A stretch of 12,713 nucleotides of DNA. It comes from Clostridia bacterium (GTDB taxonomy: Bacteria; Bacillota; Clostridia; Christensenellales; UBA1242). Positions within the stretch are counted from its first letter, which is position 1. The number at the start of each line of letters is the position of its first letter. Position numbers and translations under genes: made by a program. Below, one piece after another: positions 1-6,342 of the stretch. The notes beneath the pieces are model-generated. The model had not been told where the DNA came from and made no database searches. It saw only the letters and a list, made by a program, of their open reading frames with translations. The stretch is from contig JAEDFU010000022.1 of NCBI GenBank assembly GCA_016297915.1, positions 1-12,713 on the forward strand. The letters are read 5' to 3'.

Positions 1-2
1 GA

Positions 3-206
3 CTAGTCCTCTAGTCCAAGTAAATAATCAGTTGTGACACCAAAAAACTTGGCAAGTTTAACCAAATACTCGCCCTTAATATCGTTTACATTGTTTTCCC
101 AATTAATTATTGCTGCGTCACTTACTTGAATTTCAGTCGCCAATTGTTTAGCGGACAATTTGGCTTCGTTTCTTAAACTTCGTAATCTATCTCCAAAAAC
201 CTTCAT
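3..206 (-). CDS. Small XRE-family (HTH_3) transcriptional repressor
   Basis: A 67-residue protein that is essentially one Cro/C1-type helix-turn-helix domain spanning residues 4-62. The helix-turn-helix lies at about 18-40 (SAKQLATEIQVSDAAIINWE), followed by the usual closing helices and the family-typical end (FGVTTDYLLGLED). There is no C-terminal sensor, protease or dimerisation domain, so it should act as a simple DNA-binding repressor. The ATG at 206 is the only sensible start. No Shine-Dalgarno sequence precedes it, and a TATAAT box on the same strand at 218-213 puts the predicted transcription start at or next to the ATG, implying leaderless mRNA. The gene diverges from a membrane-protein gene. 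Two 16-bp palindromes in the intergenic region are the obvious operators for autoregulation and for control of the neighbour. Its target is inferred from position, not shown. Confidence 0.9.
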   Translation of the reverse strand: MKVFGDRLRSLRNEAKLSAKQLATEIQVSDAAIINWENNVNDIKGEYLVKLAKFFGVTTDYLLGLED

Positions 207-212
207 AAAAAC

Positions 213-241
213 ATTATACTAAGAAAACTAAGTAAAAACAT
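213..241 (-). promoter_or_regulatory. Repressor promoter with operator O2 in the spacer
   Basis: On the minus strand a perfect TATAAT lies at 218-213. The -35 region about 17 bp upstream (ATGTTT, 241-236) is poor. The spacer contains ACTAAGAAAACTAAGT (218-233, plus-strand reading), an imperfect palindrome that matches the reverse complement of operator O1 at 15 of 16 positions. A repressor bound here would block its own promoter. The predicted start site, about 7 bp after the -10 box, coincides with the ATG at 206. Confidence 0.6.
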
Positions 242-269
242 TGACACTAAGTTTTCTTAGTGATATAAT
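241..269 (+). promoter_or_regulatory. Promoter of membrane-protein gene with operator O1 filling the spacer
   Basis: Consensus TTGACA (241-246), a 17-bp spacer and TATAAT (264-269) with an extended -10 TG at 261-262. The spacer is almost entirely the perfect palindrome ACTAAGTTTTCTTAGT (246-261). A repressor bound here would exclude RNA polymerase. The centre of O1 is 28 bp from the centre of O2. The start site should be near 276, leaving a leader of about 22 nt before the SD and ATG at 298. Confidence 0.75.
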
Positions 270-297
270 ATTAGTATTAATTTTTAGTGGGGGAAAT

Positions 298-998
298 ATG
301 AGTATTATCAAAAAAATATTTATTTAATTTCGTGCTTTGTAGTAACAGCAATAGTTGCGATATTTAATTTGTTGAGTTCTTCATACATGAGTTCAACTAT
401 TAATGAAATAATGGAAGATGTGCATGGGTCTGAGGCTTATTATACAAACTGGAATGTTGCGGTTATTGTATTAATGTCAGTATTAATATTAACAGCTACG
501 GTATGTATGCTATTTAATACTTATCAAGTTAATTCAAAACCTAACAAAATTACTCAGTTGATTTTGTTTATTACAAATATTGTTGTTACAGTTCTAACAA
601 TTTTCTTTATTTGTTTTGTTGTGTTCCGAAGATGTAAGTATGACTATATGTTAAGTATCGAACAAGAAGTAAAGACAATGGATGCAAACAATTATGTCTG
701 CGATACAATGTATACAAAGTGTTTTGCTATTAATATGATTGCATGTATTTCAAACCTTGTTATGTCAGCATTGTCTTGTGCGTCTTACAATAGTGATACT
801 GCCCTTGATAAGGAAGAACTTGATGAAGATGAAAATAGTATTGTTAAAGGTGAAATTCAAAAACTAAAAAAGCAACTCGAGCTTGAGGATTTGAAAACAG
901 AATATGCAAAACTTTATAAGAAGTTAAACAATGAAAAAGCCCCGTCGCAAAATGAAAAATCAGAAGATGAGCAAAACAGCAATGCCAAAAGTAAATAA
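298..998 (+). CDS. Four-helix membrane protein with charged C-terminal tail, frame broken at an A7 tract
   Basis: I do not recognise the family. The uninterrupted frame is 369-998 (209 residues from a TTG without SD), but the real start is probably the ATG at 298, which has a strong SD (GGGGGA, 289-294) and the repressed promoter upstream. That frame stops at 325-327 after nine codons. One extra A in the A7 run (310-316) would join it to the downstream frame and add the N-terminal helix NIYLISCFVVTAIVAIFNLL. With it the protein has four membrane segments: that one plus residues 30-50, 62-86 and 118-138 of the 209-residue frame. This gives cytoplasmic ends, an outer loop with cysteines 89 and 111, and a cytoplasmic acidic/lysine-rich coiled coil (about 152-190). 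Cause of the break: sequencing error, phase variation, pseudogene or programmed slippage. Regulation by the divergent XRE repressor is likely; function is unknown. Confidence 0.6.
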
Positions 999-1000
999 AA

Positions 1001-1040
1001 AACAGCCTAAACCACAATCACATGGTTTAGGTTGTTTTTT
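1001..1040. terminator. Bidirectional intrinsic terminator between convergent genes
   Basis: A 14-bp stem pairs AACAGCCTAAACCA (1001-1014) with TGGTTTAGGTTGTT (1023-1036), with one G-U pair and an 8-nt loop. A T run follows on the plus strand (1035-1040), and A residues before the stem (997-1002) give a T run on the minus strand. It serves both the membrane-protein gene and the convergent ABC operon. Confidence 0.9.
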
Positions 1041-1042
1041 GT

Positions 1043-1819
1043 TTATCCGCAACTTTTGTATTTTTTCATGCAAAGATTAAATACAATGTAGCCTATAATG
1101 CAAAATACTATACTAAGTAGGGGATAGATAATATTCCAAACGCTCGCATCGCCAAATCCAAGCAAGTATCTGAGGGGCATGTAATTAAACGAAGCAAAAG
1201 GAATAACAAAAGTAAATAATTTGGATATAAACTTTTTGAAAATATCTAGAGGATAATAACATAATTCTCTTCCGCCATCGGTGAAGATATTGATAAATTC
1301 GGCTTTATTTATTGTAAAAATTGTAATGCTTGATGTAAAGAGATATACTCCAAAAAAAGTTATTATGCCACTTAGTATCATTTCAAATAAGATAAGGACT
1401 TTCCAAATTGTCCAATTGATGCTTAAGTTTACGCATGCAAATACAATAAGTGCTAGACCGAACAGAACTCTCCCTAGTTTCATTGGCTCTATCTTGTAAC
1501 CGCAAATTTGTAAGACAAGATTTCGGGGTCTAAGTAGCAGTTTGTCCATTTCTCCAGTGGAGATTAATTTTTCAAATTCGTCAAATCCTCTAAATATCAT
1601 CTCATCAAAACTAAATACAAATATTACAATTGCATATGTAATCAAGATGTGTTCAAATGAGTAATCGCCTAGATGATTGAATTTGCCAAATAACAAATAT
1701 ATTCCAATAAGTGTGGTGATTGTGCCTAGTAGTTGTCCAAATGATGCCAATACAGTTGATGCCCTATATGTCAAATTTGCTTTGACTTGGGTCTTAAAAT
1801 ATTTAAAATACAATCTCAT
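1043..1819 (-). CDS. ABC-2 type permease, COG3694/ABC2_membrane_6-like
   Basis: A 258-residue integral membrane protein with about six hydrophobic segments: near residues 20-45, 57-75, 115-135, 137-170, 200-222 and 229-250. After the second segment it carries GEMDKLLLRPRN, matching the conserved G-x-[LM]-D-K-x-L-L-R-P signature of the COG3694 half of split ABC-2 exporters. It should pair with the neighbouring permease to form the membrane channel powered by the ATPase. It is third and last in the operon: its ATG at 1819 lies two bases after the upstream stop, and its SD (GGGAGG, 1826-1831) is inside the 3' end of the preceding gene, so translation is probably coupled. Transcription ends at the bidirectional terminator just downstream. 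The substrate cannot be told from sequence; relatives are generally annotated as uncharacterised or drug exporters. Confidence 0.88.
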   Translation of the reverse strand: MRLYFKYFKTQVKANLTYRASTVLASFGQLLGTITTLIGIYLLFGKFNHLGDYSFEHILITYAIVIFVFSFDEMIFRGFDEFEKLISTGEMDKLLLRPRNLVLQICGYKIEPMKLGRVLFGLALIVFACVNLSINWTIWKVLILFEMILSGIITFFGVYLFTSSITIFTINKAEFINIFTDGGRELCYYPLDIFKKFISKLFTFVIPFASFNYMPLRYLLGFGDASVWNIIYPLLSIVFCIIGYIVFNLCMKKYKSCG

Positions 1820-1821
1820 TT

Positions 1822-2625
1822 TTAACCTCCCTGTACAACTAATTCTTTGCTTTTTTGATTAAGAATTAGTTTGCCTATCACAAAGAGGGATACTATCCAC
1901 ACGATTTGTATCGCTATTTGCCATAGTGCGGTGGGGAGGGATATGTAGCCAATGTAAATTTTGTAAGGCAGGTCGCCTACATATCTAAAAGGCAAAAAGT
2001 CAAAGGCTCTCTGGATGTTGCTTGGAAATAGTGGAATAGGAATAACCAGTCCTGCAAGAAATCCAAAAAGTGAATATGTAATATTAAATACTCCTCTAGG
2101 GTCGAGAGTGTAGAGGACAAGAATGTAAGCAAACATCTTGATCACTGCAATAAGTAGACTGCCAAGTATTAGTGATAGTAAAAATAATACAAAAGCAAGT
2201 ATACTTACAGGAAGCACCAGTCCATATCCGCCAGGCAGAATAGATGCAAACAAAAGTAGTGGGATGCATCTAACGAGTGCCATGGATATCCCTGTAAACC
2301 AAACCTCGGCAAGCCATAAATTGTATAGATTAATCGGTTTGATTAGTTGATAACATACATTGCCACTTACAATCTCGTTTGAAATATGTTTTTTGCATGA
2401 GTCTCCATAATGAAACATTGCAAAAAATGCTTGTGTTAGCCATACATATGTGACCATTTGCGAGACCGAAAAGTCCTGTGGAACGCCGTTTTCGAAAAAT
2501 GCTAAATACAAAAGAATATGCATAAATCCAAATCCTATTTGGCAAAGCACTCCCGAGATGTATGAGCCTTTGTAATGCAACTGCTCTTGTAATTTGATTT
2601 TGAATATTGTGGAGTATGTTTTCAT
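1822..2625 (-). CDS. ABC-2 type permease, COG4587-like
   Basis: A 267-residue membrane protein with about six hydrophobic segments: near residues 25-45, 58-75, 110-130, 138-172, 180-200 and 235-258. The segment VSGNVCYQLIKPINLYNLW after the second helix is the counterpart of the S-G-x-[IV]-x-Y-x-L-x-[RK]-P motif of COG4587 proteins. That identifies it as the other half of a heteromeric exporter whose partner is encoded next. The start is fixed by an ATGA overlap with the ATPase gene: ATG at 2625-2623 and the ATPase TGA at 2624-2622. This tight overlap implies coupled translation and fixed subunit stoichiometry. No truncation is seen. Confidence 0.88.
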   Translation of the reverse strand: MKTYSTIFKIKLQEQLHYKGSYISGVLCQIGFGFMHILLYLAFFENGVPQDFSVSQMVTYVWLTQAFFAMFHYGDSCKKHISNEIVSGNVCYQLIKPINLYNLWLAEVWFTGISMALVRCIPLLLFASILPGGYGLVLPVSILAFVLFLLSLILGSLLIAVIKMFAYILVLYTLDPRGVFNITYSLFGFLAGLVIPIPLFPSNIQRAFDFLPFRYVGDLPYKIYIGYISLPTALWQIAIQIVWIVSLFVIGKLILNQKSKELVVQGG

Positions 2626-3602
2626 ACATCATACTCCTGATACAAATGATATATTATCTCTTCTAGATTGAGATTGTTTACATTTATATCTTTGACATTG
2701 TAATTTGCATATACATCTTTTGTAAATTTGACAATGTTAAATTTTGTGTCTTGTTGTGGCTTGAGTTTGATAAACCCATTGTTATTGGATATTACATCAT
2801 ATTTGTCTAGCTGAAAATTGTCGTTGGGTTCAAATAATTCGACATCAATTGTGATGTTATTTTGAAATCTATCTTTGATATCTTTGAAAGCTCCGTCATA
2901 TAGTACTCTGCCTTTGCCAATAAGTATTACTCTGCTTGCAAGGGCTTCGATATCATTCATATCGTGAGTGGTGAGAATAACTGTTACTTTCATCTCTTTG
3001 TTGATTTTTCTTATCATATCTCTAACTGCAAGTTTTGCAGTTGAATCAAGTCCAATAGTTGGCTCGTCGAGAAATAATATTTTGGGATTATGAAGTAGCA
3101 CTCCTGCTAATTCACATTTCATTCGCTGTCCCAAACTCATTTGCCTTGGCGGAACATTAAGTAGTTCATCAAGTCCTAAAATTTTTGTTATGTTGTGTAG
3201 CCTTTGTTCATAGTCAGTTGAATTTACTTTGTAGATTTCTTTGAGTAATTCATACGAGTCTATTATAGGCAAATCCCACGATAGATTTGATCTTTGACCA
3301 AAGACTGCACCAATGTTTTTTACATAATCTTTGCGTTGTTTATATGGATTAAATCCATTAATAATACATTCGCCAGAGGTTGGAGCAAGGATTCCACACA
3401 TGATTTTGATAGTAGTGCTTTTGCCAGCACCGTTTGGTCCTATGTATCCAACAATTTCGCCGTCATCAATTTTGAAGGACACATCTTTGAGAGCGTCTAC
3501 AATTTTGTATTTTCGTTTGAAAAAACTTTTTATAGTGCCTTTGAGTCCTTTTTCTTTCAAGGCAATTTTGTATTGCTTTGAAATAGATTTTAGTTCTATC
3601 AT
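2622..3602 (-). CDS. ABC exporter ATP-binding protein, COG4586-like
   Basis: A 326-residue nucleotide-binding subunit. Walker A is GPNGAGKST (55-63), the Q-loop glutamine is Q103, the signature is SLGQR (156-160), Walker B is ILFLDEP (175-181) with catalytic E180, and the H-loop histidine is H213. All catalytic elements are intact. Two traits fit the COG4586 branch: an insertion between beta strands at residues 15-33 (LKEKGLKGTIKSFFKRKYK) and FGQRSNLSWDLP after the Q-loop. The C-terminal 90 residues form the extra regulatory-type domain of this group. It energises export by the two permeases that follow in the operon. SD AGGAGG at 3612-3607 is well placed for the ATG at 3602. Expression is probably controlled by the leader hairpin upstream. 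Confidence 0.95.
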   Translation of the reverse strand: MIELKSISKQYKIALKEKGLKGTIKSFFKRKYKIVDALKDVSFKIDDGEIVGYIGPNGAGKSTTIKIMCGILAPTSGECIINGFNPYKQRKDYVKNIGAVFGQRSNLSWDLPIIDSYELLKEIYKVNSTDYEQRLHNITKILGLDELLNVPPRQMSLGQRMKCELAGVLLHNPKILFLDEPTIGLDSTAKLAVRDMIRKINKEMKVTVILTTHDMNDIEALASRVILIGKGRVLYDGAFKDIKDRFQNNITIDVELFEPNDNFQLDKYDVISNNNGFIKLKPQQDTKFNIVKFTKDVYANYNVKDINVNNLNLEEIIYHLYQEYDV

Positions 3603-3653
3603 TTTTCCTCCTTATTTAGTTGTTAAGATTAATGTTTATCTTTTGTTACCTCC

Positions 3654-3728
3654 TTAATTACTAACAAAAATTCGGACAAAAAAATGCACCCAACTAGAGT
3701 TATTTAATTTTATCCCTAGCGAGTGCAT
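3654..3728 (-). CDS. Possible 24-codon leader peptide of the ABC operon
   Basis: Reading the leader from the ATG at 3728 gives 24 codons ending in TAA at 3656-3654. The frame covers the whole attenuator hairpin and its T run (encoding HFF), and its stop overlaps the AAGGAGG at 3655-3649. The ATG is only about 11 nt from the predicted transcription start and has no clear SD, so it may be a chance frame. If translated, a moving or stalled ribosome would decide whether the hairpin forms. Confidence 0.2.
   Translation of the reverse strand: MHSLGIKLNNSSWVHFFVRIFVSN
3678..3728 (-). terminator. Leader terminator/attenuator hairpin before the ABC exporter
   Basis: On the minus strand ATGCACTC (3728-3721) pairs with GGGTGCAT (3691-3684), and inside it CTAGGG (3719-3714) pairs with CTCTAG (3699-3694); each has one G-U pair. 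Seven U residues follow directly. It lies between the operon's own promoter and its ribosome binding site, so it should stop most transcription unless relieved. I do not recognise a known riboswitch or T-box consensus. A GGAGG at 3653-3649 has no start codon at a usable distance. The rest of the 3603-3883 gap holds the promoter and the upstream terminator. Confidence 0.75.
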
Positions 3729-3745
3729 AATTCAATCTATTTATC

Positions 3746-3775
3746 AGTATACTATATATCTATATACTTTGTCAA
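3746..3775 (-). promoter_or_regulatory. Promoter of the ABC exporter operon
   Basis: Minus-strand TTGACA (3775-3770), an 18-bp spacer and TATACT (3751-3746). Transcription should begin near 3739, about 11 nt before the attenuator hairpin, giving a leader of about 137 nt to the ATPase ATG. It lies after the terminator of the upstream Fe-S operon, so the exporter is separately controlled. Confidence 0.7.
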
Positions 3776-3786
3776 CTATATATACC

Positions 3787-3817
3787 AAAAAAAGGAAGAA
3801 ATATTTTAATTTCTTCC
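3787..3817 (-). terminator. Intrinsic terminator of the Fe-S/GGGtGRT operon
   Basis: A perfect 9-bp stem: GGAAGAAAT (3794-3802) against ATTTCTTCC (3809-3817), with a 6-nt loop. On the minus strand it is followed by T7 (3793-3787). It is located 67 bp after the GGGtGRT stop codon. Confidence 0.88.
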
Positions 3818-3883
3818 CTAATACTTAAAAATATTTAGTTTGGCAAGTATAATTCAATTACAAAGCTATATTTGTCCAATGAT

Positions 3884-4882
3884 TTACTTAAGTGCCTCAT
3901 AAGATTTGACAGCAAGAGATACTGTTGCACCAACCATTGGGTTGTTGCCCATTCCGATGTAACCCATCATGTCAACATGAGCTGGAACTGACGAAGAACC
4001 TGCAAATTGAGCGTCTGCGTGCATTCTTCCAAGAGTATCTGTTAGTCCGTAACTTGCCGAACCAGAACCTACATTGTCTGGATGCAATGTTCTACCTGTA
4101 CCGCCACCTGATGCAACTGAGAAATAATTTTTGTTATTTTCAACGCACCATTTTTTGTAAATACCAGCAGTAGGGTGGGTAAATCTTACTGGGTTTGTTG
4201 AGTTTCCGGTAATTGAGATGTCTACGCCTTCGTGTTTCATAACAGCAACACCTTCGGTGACATCTTCACAGCCATAAACTTTGATTTCGGATTTGTAAGA
4301 ATTTGAGAATTTTCTTGTATCCAAAATTTCAAGTTCTTGGTTTTGGAAATTATATCTTGTTTTGATATATGTAAAGCCATTAATTCTAGAAATCAAATAA
4401 GCAGCGTCTTTGCCAAGACCATTCAATATAACTCTAAGTGGAGTTTTACGAGCTTTGTTTGCGTTTCTTACAATTCCCAAAGCTCCCTCAGCGGCAGCAA
4501 AGCTCTCGTGTCCTGCAAGTAATGCAAAACATTTTGTGTTTTCGTTAAGAAGCATGCTTGCTAATTTGCCATGGCCAATTCCTACTTGACGGCTATCTGC
4601 AACAGAGCCTTTTACGCAAAATGCCTGAAGTCCGATGCCAATGTTTTCGGCACATTTTTCGGCACTAGTTTCTTTTTTGGTTAGGGCAATGGCTGTTCCC
4701 AAAGTGTAAGCCCAAACAGCGTTATCAAAGCAGATTGGTTGAATTTCTCTAACGATAGCCTCAACATTAATGCCAGCATCGTCACAGATTTTTTTGCAAT
4801 TATCAAGGTCAACTAGACCATATTTTGTAATGCAATCGTTTATTTTGTCTATTCTTCTATCATAACCTTCAAATGTAACCAT
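3884..4882 (-). CDS. GGGtGRT protein (Fe-S-associated, function unknown)
   Basis: A 332-residue protein matching the family named for its signature, here GGGTGRT at residues 259-265 inside a glycine-rich stretch continuing to about 280. A second glycine-rich region (GYIGMGNNP, 307-315) lies near the C-terminus. Cysteines at 17, 29, 33, 50, 76, 88, 117, 204 and 245 are scattered; I cannot say which are ligands. In anaerobic Firmicutes this family is usually encoded beside a NifU-like scaffold, as here, three bases downstream. A role with that protein in cluster assembly or delivery is inferred from the pairing; no reaction is established that I know of. The ATG at 4882 has SD AGGAGT about 6 nt upstream. 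No membrane segment or signal peptide is apparent. The length looks complete. Confidence 0.9.
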   Translation of the reverse strand: MVTFEGYDRRIDKINDCITKYGLVDLDNCKKICDDAGINVEAIVREIQPICFDNAVWAYTLGTAIALTKKETSAEKCAENIGIGLQAFCVKGSVADSRQVGIGHGKLASMLLNENTKCFALLAGHESFAAAEGALGIVRNANKARKTPLRVILNGLGKDAAYLISRINGFTYIKTRYNFQNQELEILDTRKFSNSYKSEIKVYGCEDVTEGVAVMKHEGVDISITGNSTNPVRFTHPTAGIYKKWCVENNKNYFSVASGGGTGRTLHPDNVGSGSASYGLTDTLGRMHADAQFAGSSSVPAHVDMMGYIGMGNNPMVGATVSLAVKSYEALK

Positions 4883-4885
4883 ACT

Positions 4886-5578
4886 TTACTCCTTTCTTGG
4901 GTCGATGAATTTTACGCCCTCATCAAATCTTCCGTAAGTTTTGATGCTTTCGTTGTAAGCGTCCTTGACATCTTTGCCATTTTTGATTAGTCTCATCATA
5001 TTATTTAGATTGATATATTCGTAGCCAATAATCTCATCGTTTTCGTCAAGAGCAAGTCTATTTGTATATCCCTCTGCAGTTTGCAAGTATCTAGTTCCTT
5101 TTTCCTTGGTGCTGTAGTGAGTTCCAACAAGACTACTTCTGTTTTTGCCAAGGTCATCAAGAGCAGAGCCTACAGGCAATCCATTGTCCGAGAATGCGGA
5201 TTGAGTTCTGCCGTATGCTATTTGCAAGAATAGATGTTTCATAGCATCGTTGATAGCATCACAAACAAGGTCTGTGTTAAGAGCCTCAAGTAGGGTCTTG
5301 CCAGGCAAAGTTTCTGCTGCCATTGCTGCCGATTGAGTCATTCCACTACAACCAACAGTCTCAACCAAAGCCTCTTCAATTATTCCGTTTTTGACATTCA
5401 AAGATAGTTTGCATGTGCCTTGTTGTGGAGCACATGTGCCACATCCGTGGGTAAATCCACTTATGTCTTCAATTTTTGTAACTTTGTCCCAATGACCTTC
5501 TTGTGGAATTACAGCAGGGCCATGTGACTGACAATTTTTAACCGTACACATTTCGGTTACTTCTTTCAAAATTTCCAT
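4886..5578 (-). CDS. NifU/IscU-like iron-sulfur cluster assembly scaffold protein
   Basis: A 230-residue cytoplasmic protein with an IscU/NifU-N-like core in roughly residues 40-130. Candidate cluster cysteines are C46 and C49 (HGCGTC), C56, C77 (in VGCSGMTQSAAMAAE, the counterpart of the glycine-cysteine segment before the long helix of IscU) and C106. The N-terminal C11 and C16 and the C-terminal 100 residues are extra compared with classical IscU of about 130 residues. That matches the longer clostridial version found with GGGtGRT proteins. The ATG at 5578 has SD AGGAG (5589-5585) with 6-nt spacing; the internal Met10 lacks one. It is first in a two-gene operon. No convincing minus-strand promoter was found in 5579-5690. 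The cognate cysteine desulfurase is not in the window. Confidence 0.85.
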   Translation of the reverse strand: MEILKEVTEMCTVKNCQSHGPAVIPQEGHWDKVTKIEDISGFTHGCGTCAPQQGTCKLSLNVKNGIIEEALVETVGCSGMTQSAAMAAETLPGKTLLEALNTDLVCDAINDAMKHLFLQIAYGRTQSAFSDNGLPVGSALDDLGKNRSSLVGTHYSTKEKGTRYLQTAEGYTNRLALDENDEIIGYEYINLNNMMRLIKNGKDVKDAYNESIKTYGRFDEGVKFIDPRKE

Positions 5579-5689
5579 ATAATTCTCCTAATTGTATTTG
5601 GTGCTTTTATGTAAAACTGCAAAGAAAATAATATTTAATTTGTGTTTTTAAATAAAACTTAAACCTTCTTATAGTCTAACAAAAAAATT

Positions 5690-5718
5690 TTGACTTGACA
5701 AAGAAACAATGCTATAAT
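5690..5718 (+). promoter_or_regulatory. Promoter of the yigZ-recX-acpS operon
   Basis: TTGACT (5690-5695), a 17-bp spacer and TATAAT (5713-5718) with an extended -10 TG at 5710-5711. The start site should be near 5725, about 45 nt before the first gene. A full-consensus TTGACA at 5695-5700 overlaps it but leaves only 12 bp to the -10 box. Confidence 0.7.
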
Positions 5719-5769
5719 TTGCAAAAAATAAATTGTGATTTTGGGATTTTATGCTAAAATATATTTGAT

Positions 5770-6342
5770 ATGATGACGATAGATAATTTTTATCAAGACA
5801 AACTCGAAATCAACAAATCTAAGTTTTTGTCCTTTGCTTATCCTATTAGTAGCGAAAAAAATTGCAAAGAGTATTTGTTGGATTTGAAAAATAAATTTAG
5901 CGATGCTACACATATTTGTTATGGGTATATTTTGAGTTGTCCAAAGATTGAAAAGTGCAGTGACGACGGTGAGCCTAGTGGAACTGCTGGCAAGCCAATA
6001 CTAGAACTTTTGAAAAAGAAAAAATTGGAAAATGTGCTAATCGCTGTTGTTAGATATTTTGGTGGCAAAAAGTTGGGGGCAGGCGGACTTATTAGAGCGT
6101 ATACAAATAGTGCCAAGCAAGTCTTGGATAGTGCCAATGTTGTTGAATTTGTAAGCATGAAAAAATGCTCTACATGCGTCAGTCTTGCTAGTGGAGATAG
6201 GACAAAAAAAGAAATTGAGGCAAATGGTGGCAAAATAACATCTATTAATTACTCGGATGTTGTAAGGATTGAATTTCAAATTGCAGATATAGATAGTGTC
6301 CCAAGCCATATAATTTGTGAGGTGAAAAGTGAAGATAACTAA
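5770..6342 (+). CDS. yigZ: YigZ/IMPACT (UPF0029) family protein
   Basis: A 190-residue protein with both hallmark blocks of the family: SDDGEPSGTAGKPIL (64-78) and VRYFGGKKLGAGGLIRAY (94-111). DATHICYGYIL (45-55) is the conserved strand before them. The C-terminal 60 residues correspond to the short DUF1949-type domain. Bacterial YigZ proteins are usually slightly longer (about 200-210). Eukaryotic IMPACT acts in translational control through GCN1; the bacterial role is not settled. No usable SD precedes the ATG ATG at 5770-5775, which is odd for this window, and upstream ATGs in the leader run into stops. It is first in an operon; its 3' end overlaps recX by 14 bp. Confidence 0.93.
   Translation: MMTIDNFYQDKLEINKSKFLSFAYPISSEKNCKEYLLDLKNKFSDATHICYGYILSCPKIEKCSDDGEPSGTAGKPILELLKKKKLENVLIAVVRYFGGKKLGAGGLIRAYTNSAKQVLDSANVVEFVSMKKCSTCVSLASGDRTKKEIEANGGKITSINYSDVVRIEFQIADIDSVPSHIICEVKSEDN

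Noticed and set aside
369..371. TTG at 369 as the true start of the membrane protein
   Set aside because: It has no SD, it would discard a helix-coding stretch just upstream, and a promoter/SD/ATG set lies at 241-300.
2330..2632. 100-codon minus-strand frame over the permease start
   Set aside because: It overlaps the well-supported COG4587-like permease gene in another frame and has no coherent domain.
3649..3655. AAGGAGG in the ABC leader as the ribosome binding site of another gene
   Set aside because: No ATG, GTG or TTG occurs at a usable distance downstream; at most it is a decoy or standby site.
3603..3740. ABC leader as a T-box, preQ1 or guanidine riboswitch
   Set aside because: I could not find the T-box conserved sequence or the core motifs of those riboswitches; only the terminator hairpin is supported.
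5695..5718. TTGACA at 5695-5700 as the -35 box of the yigZ promoter
   Set aside because: The spacer to TATAAT is only 12 bp; the overlapping TTGACT at 5690 gives 17 bp.
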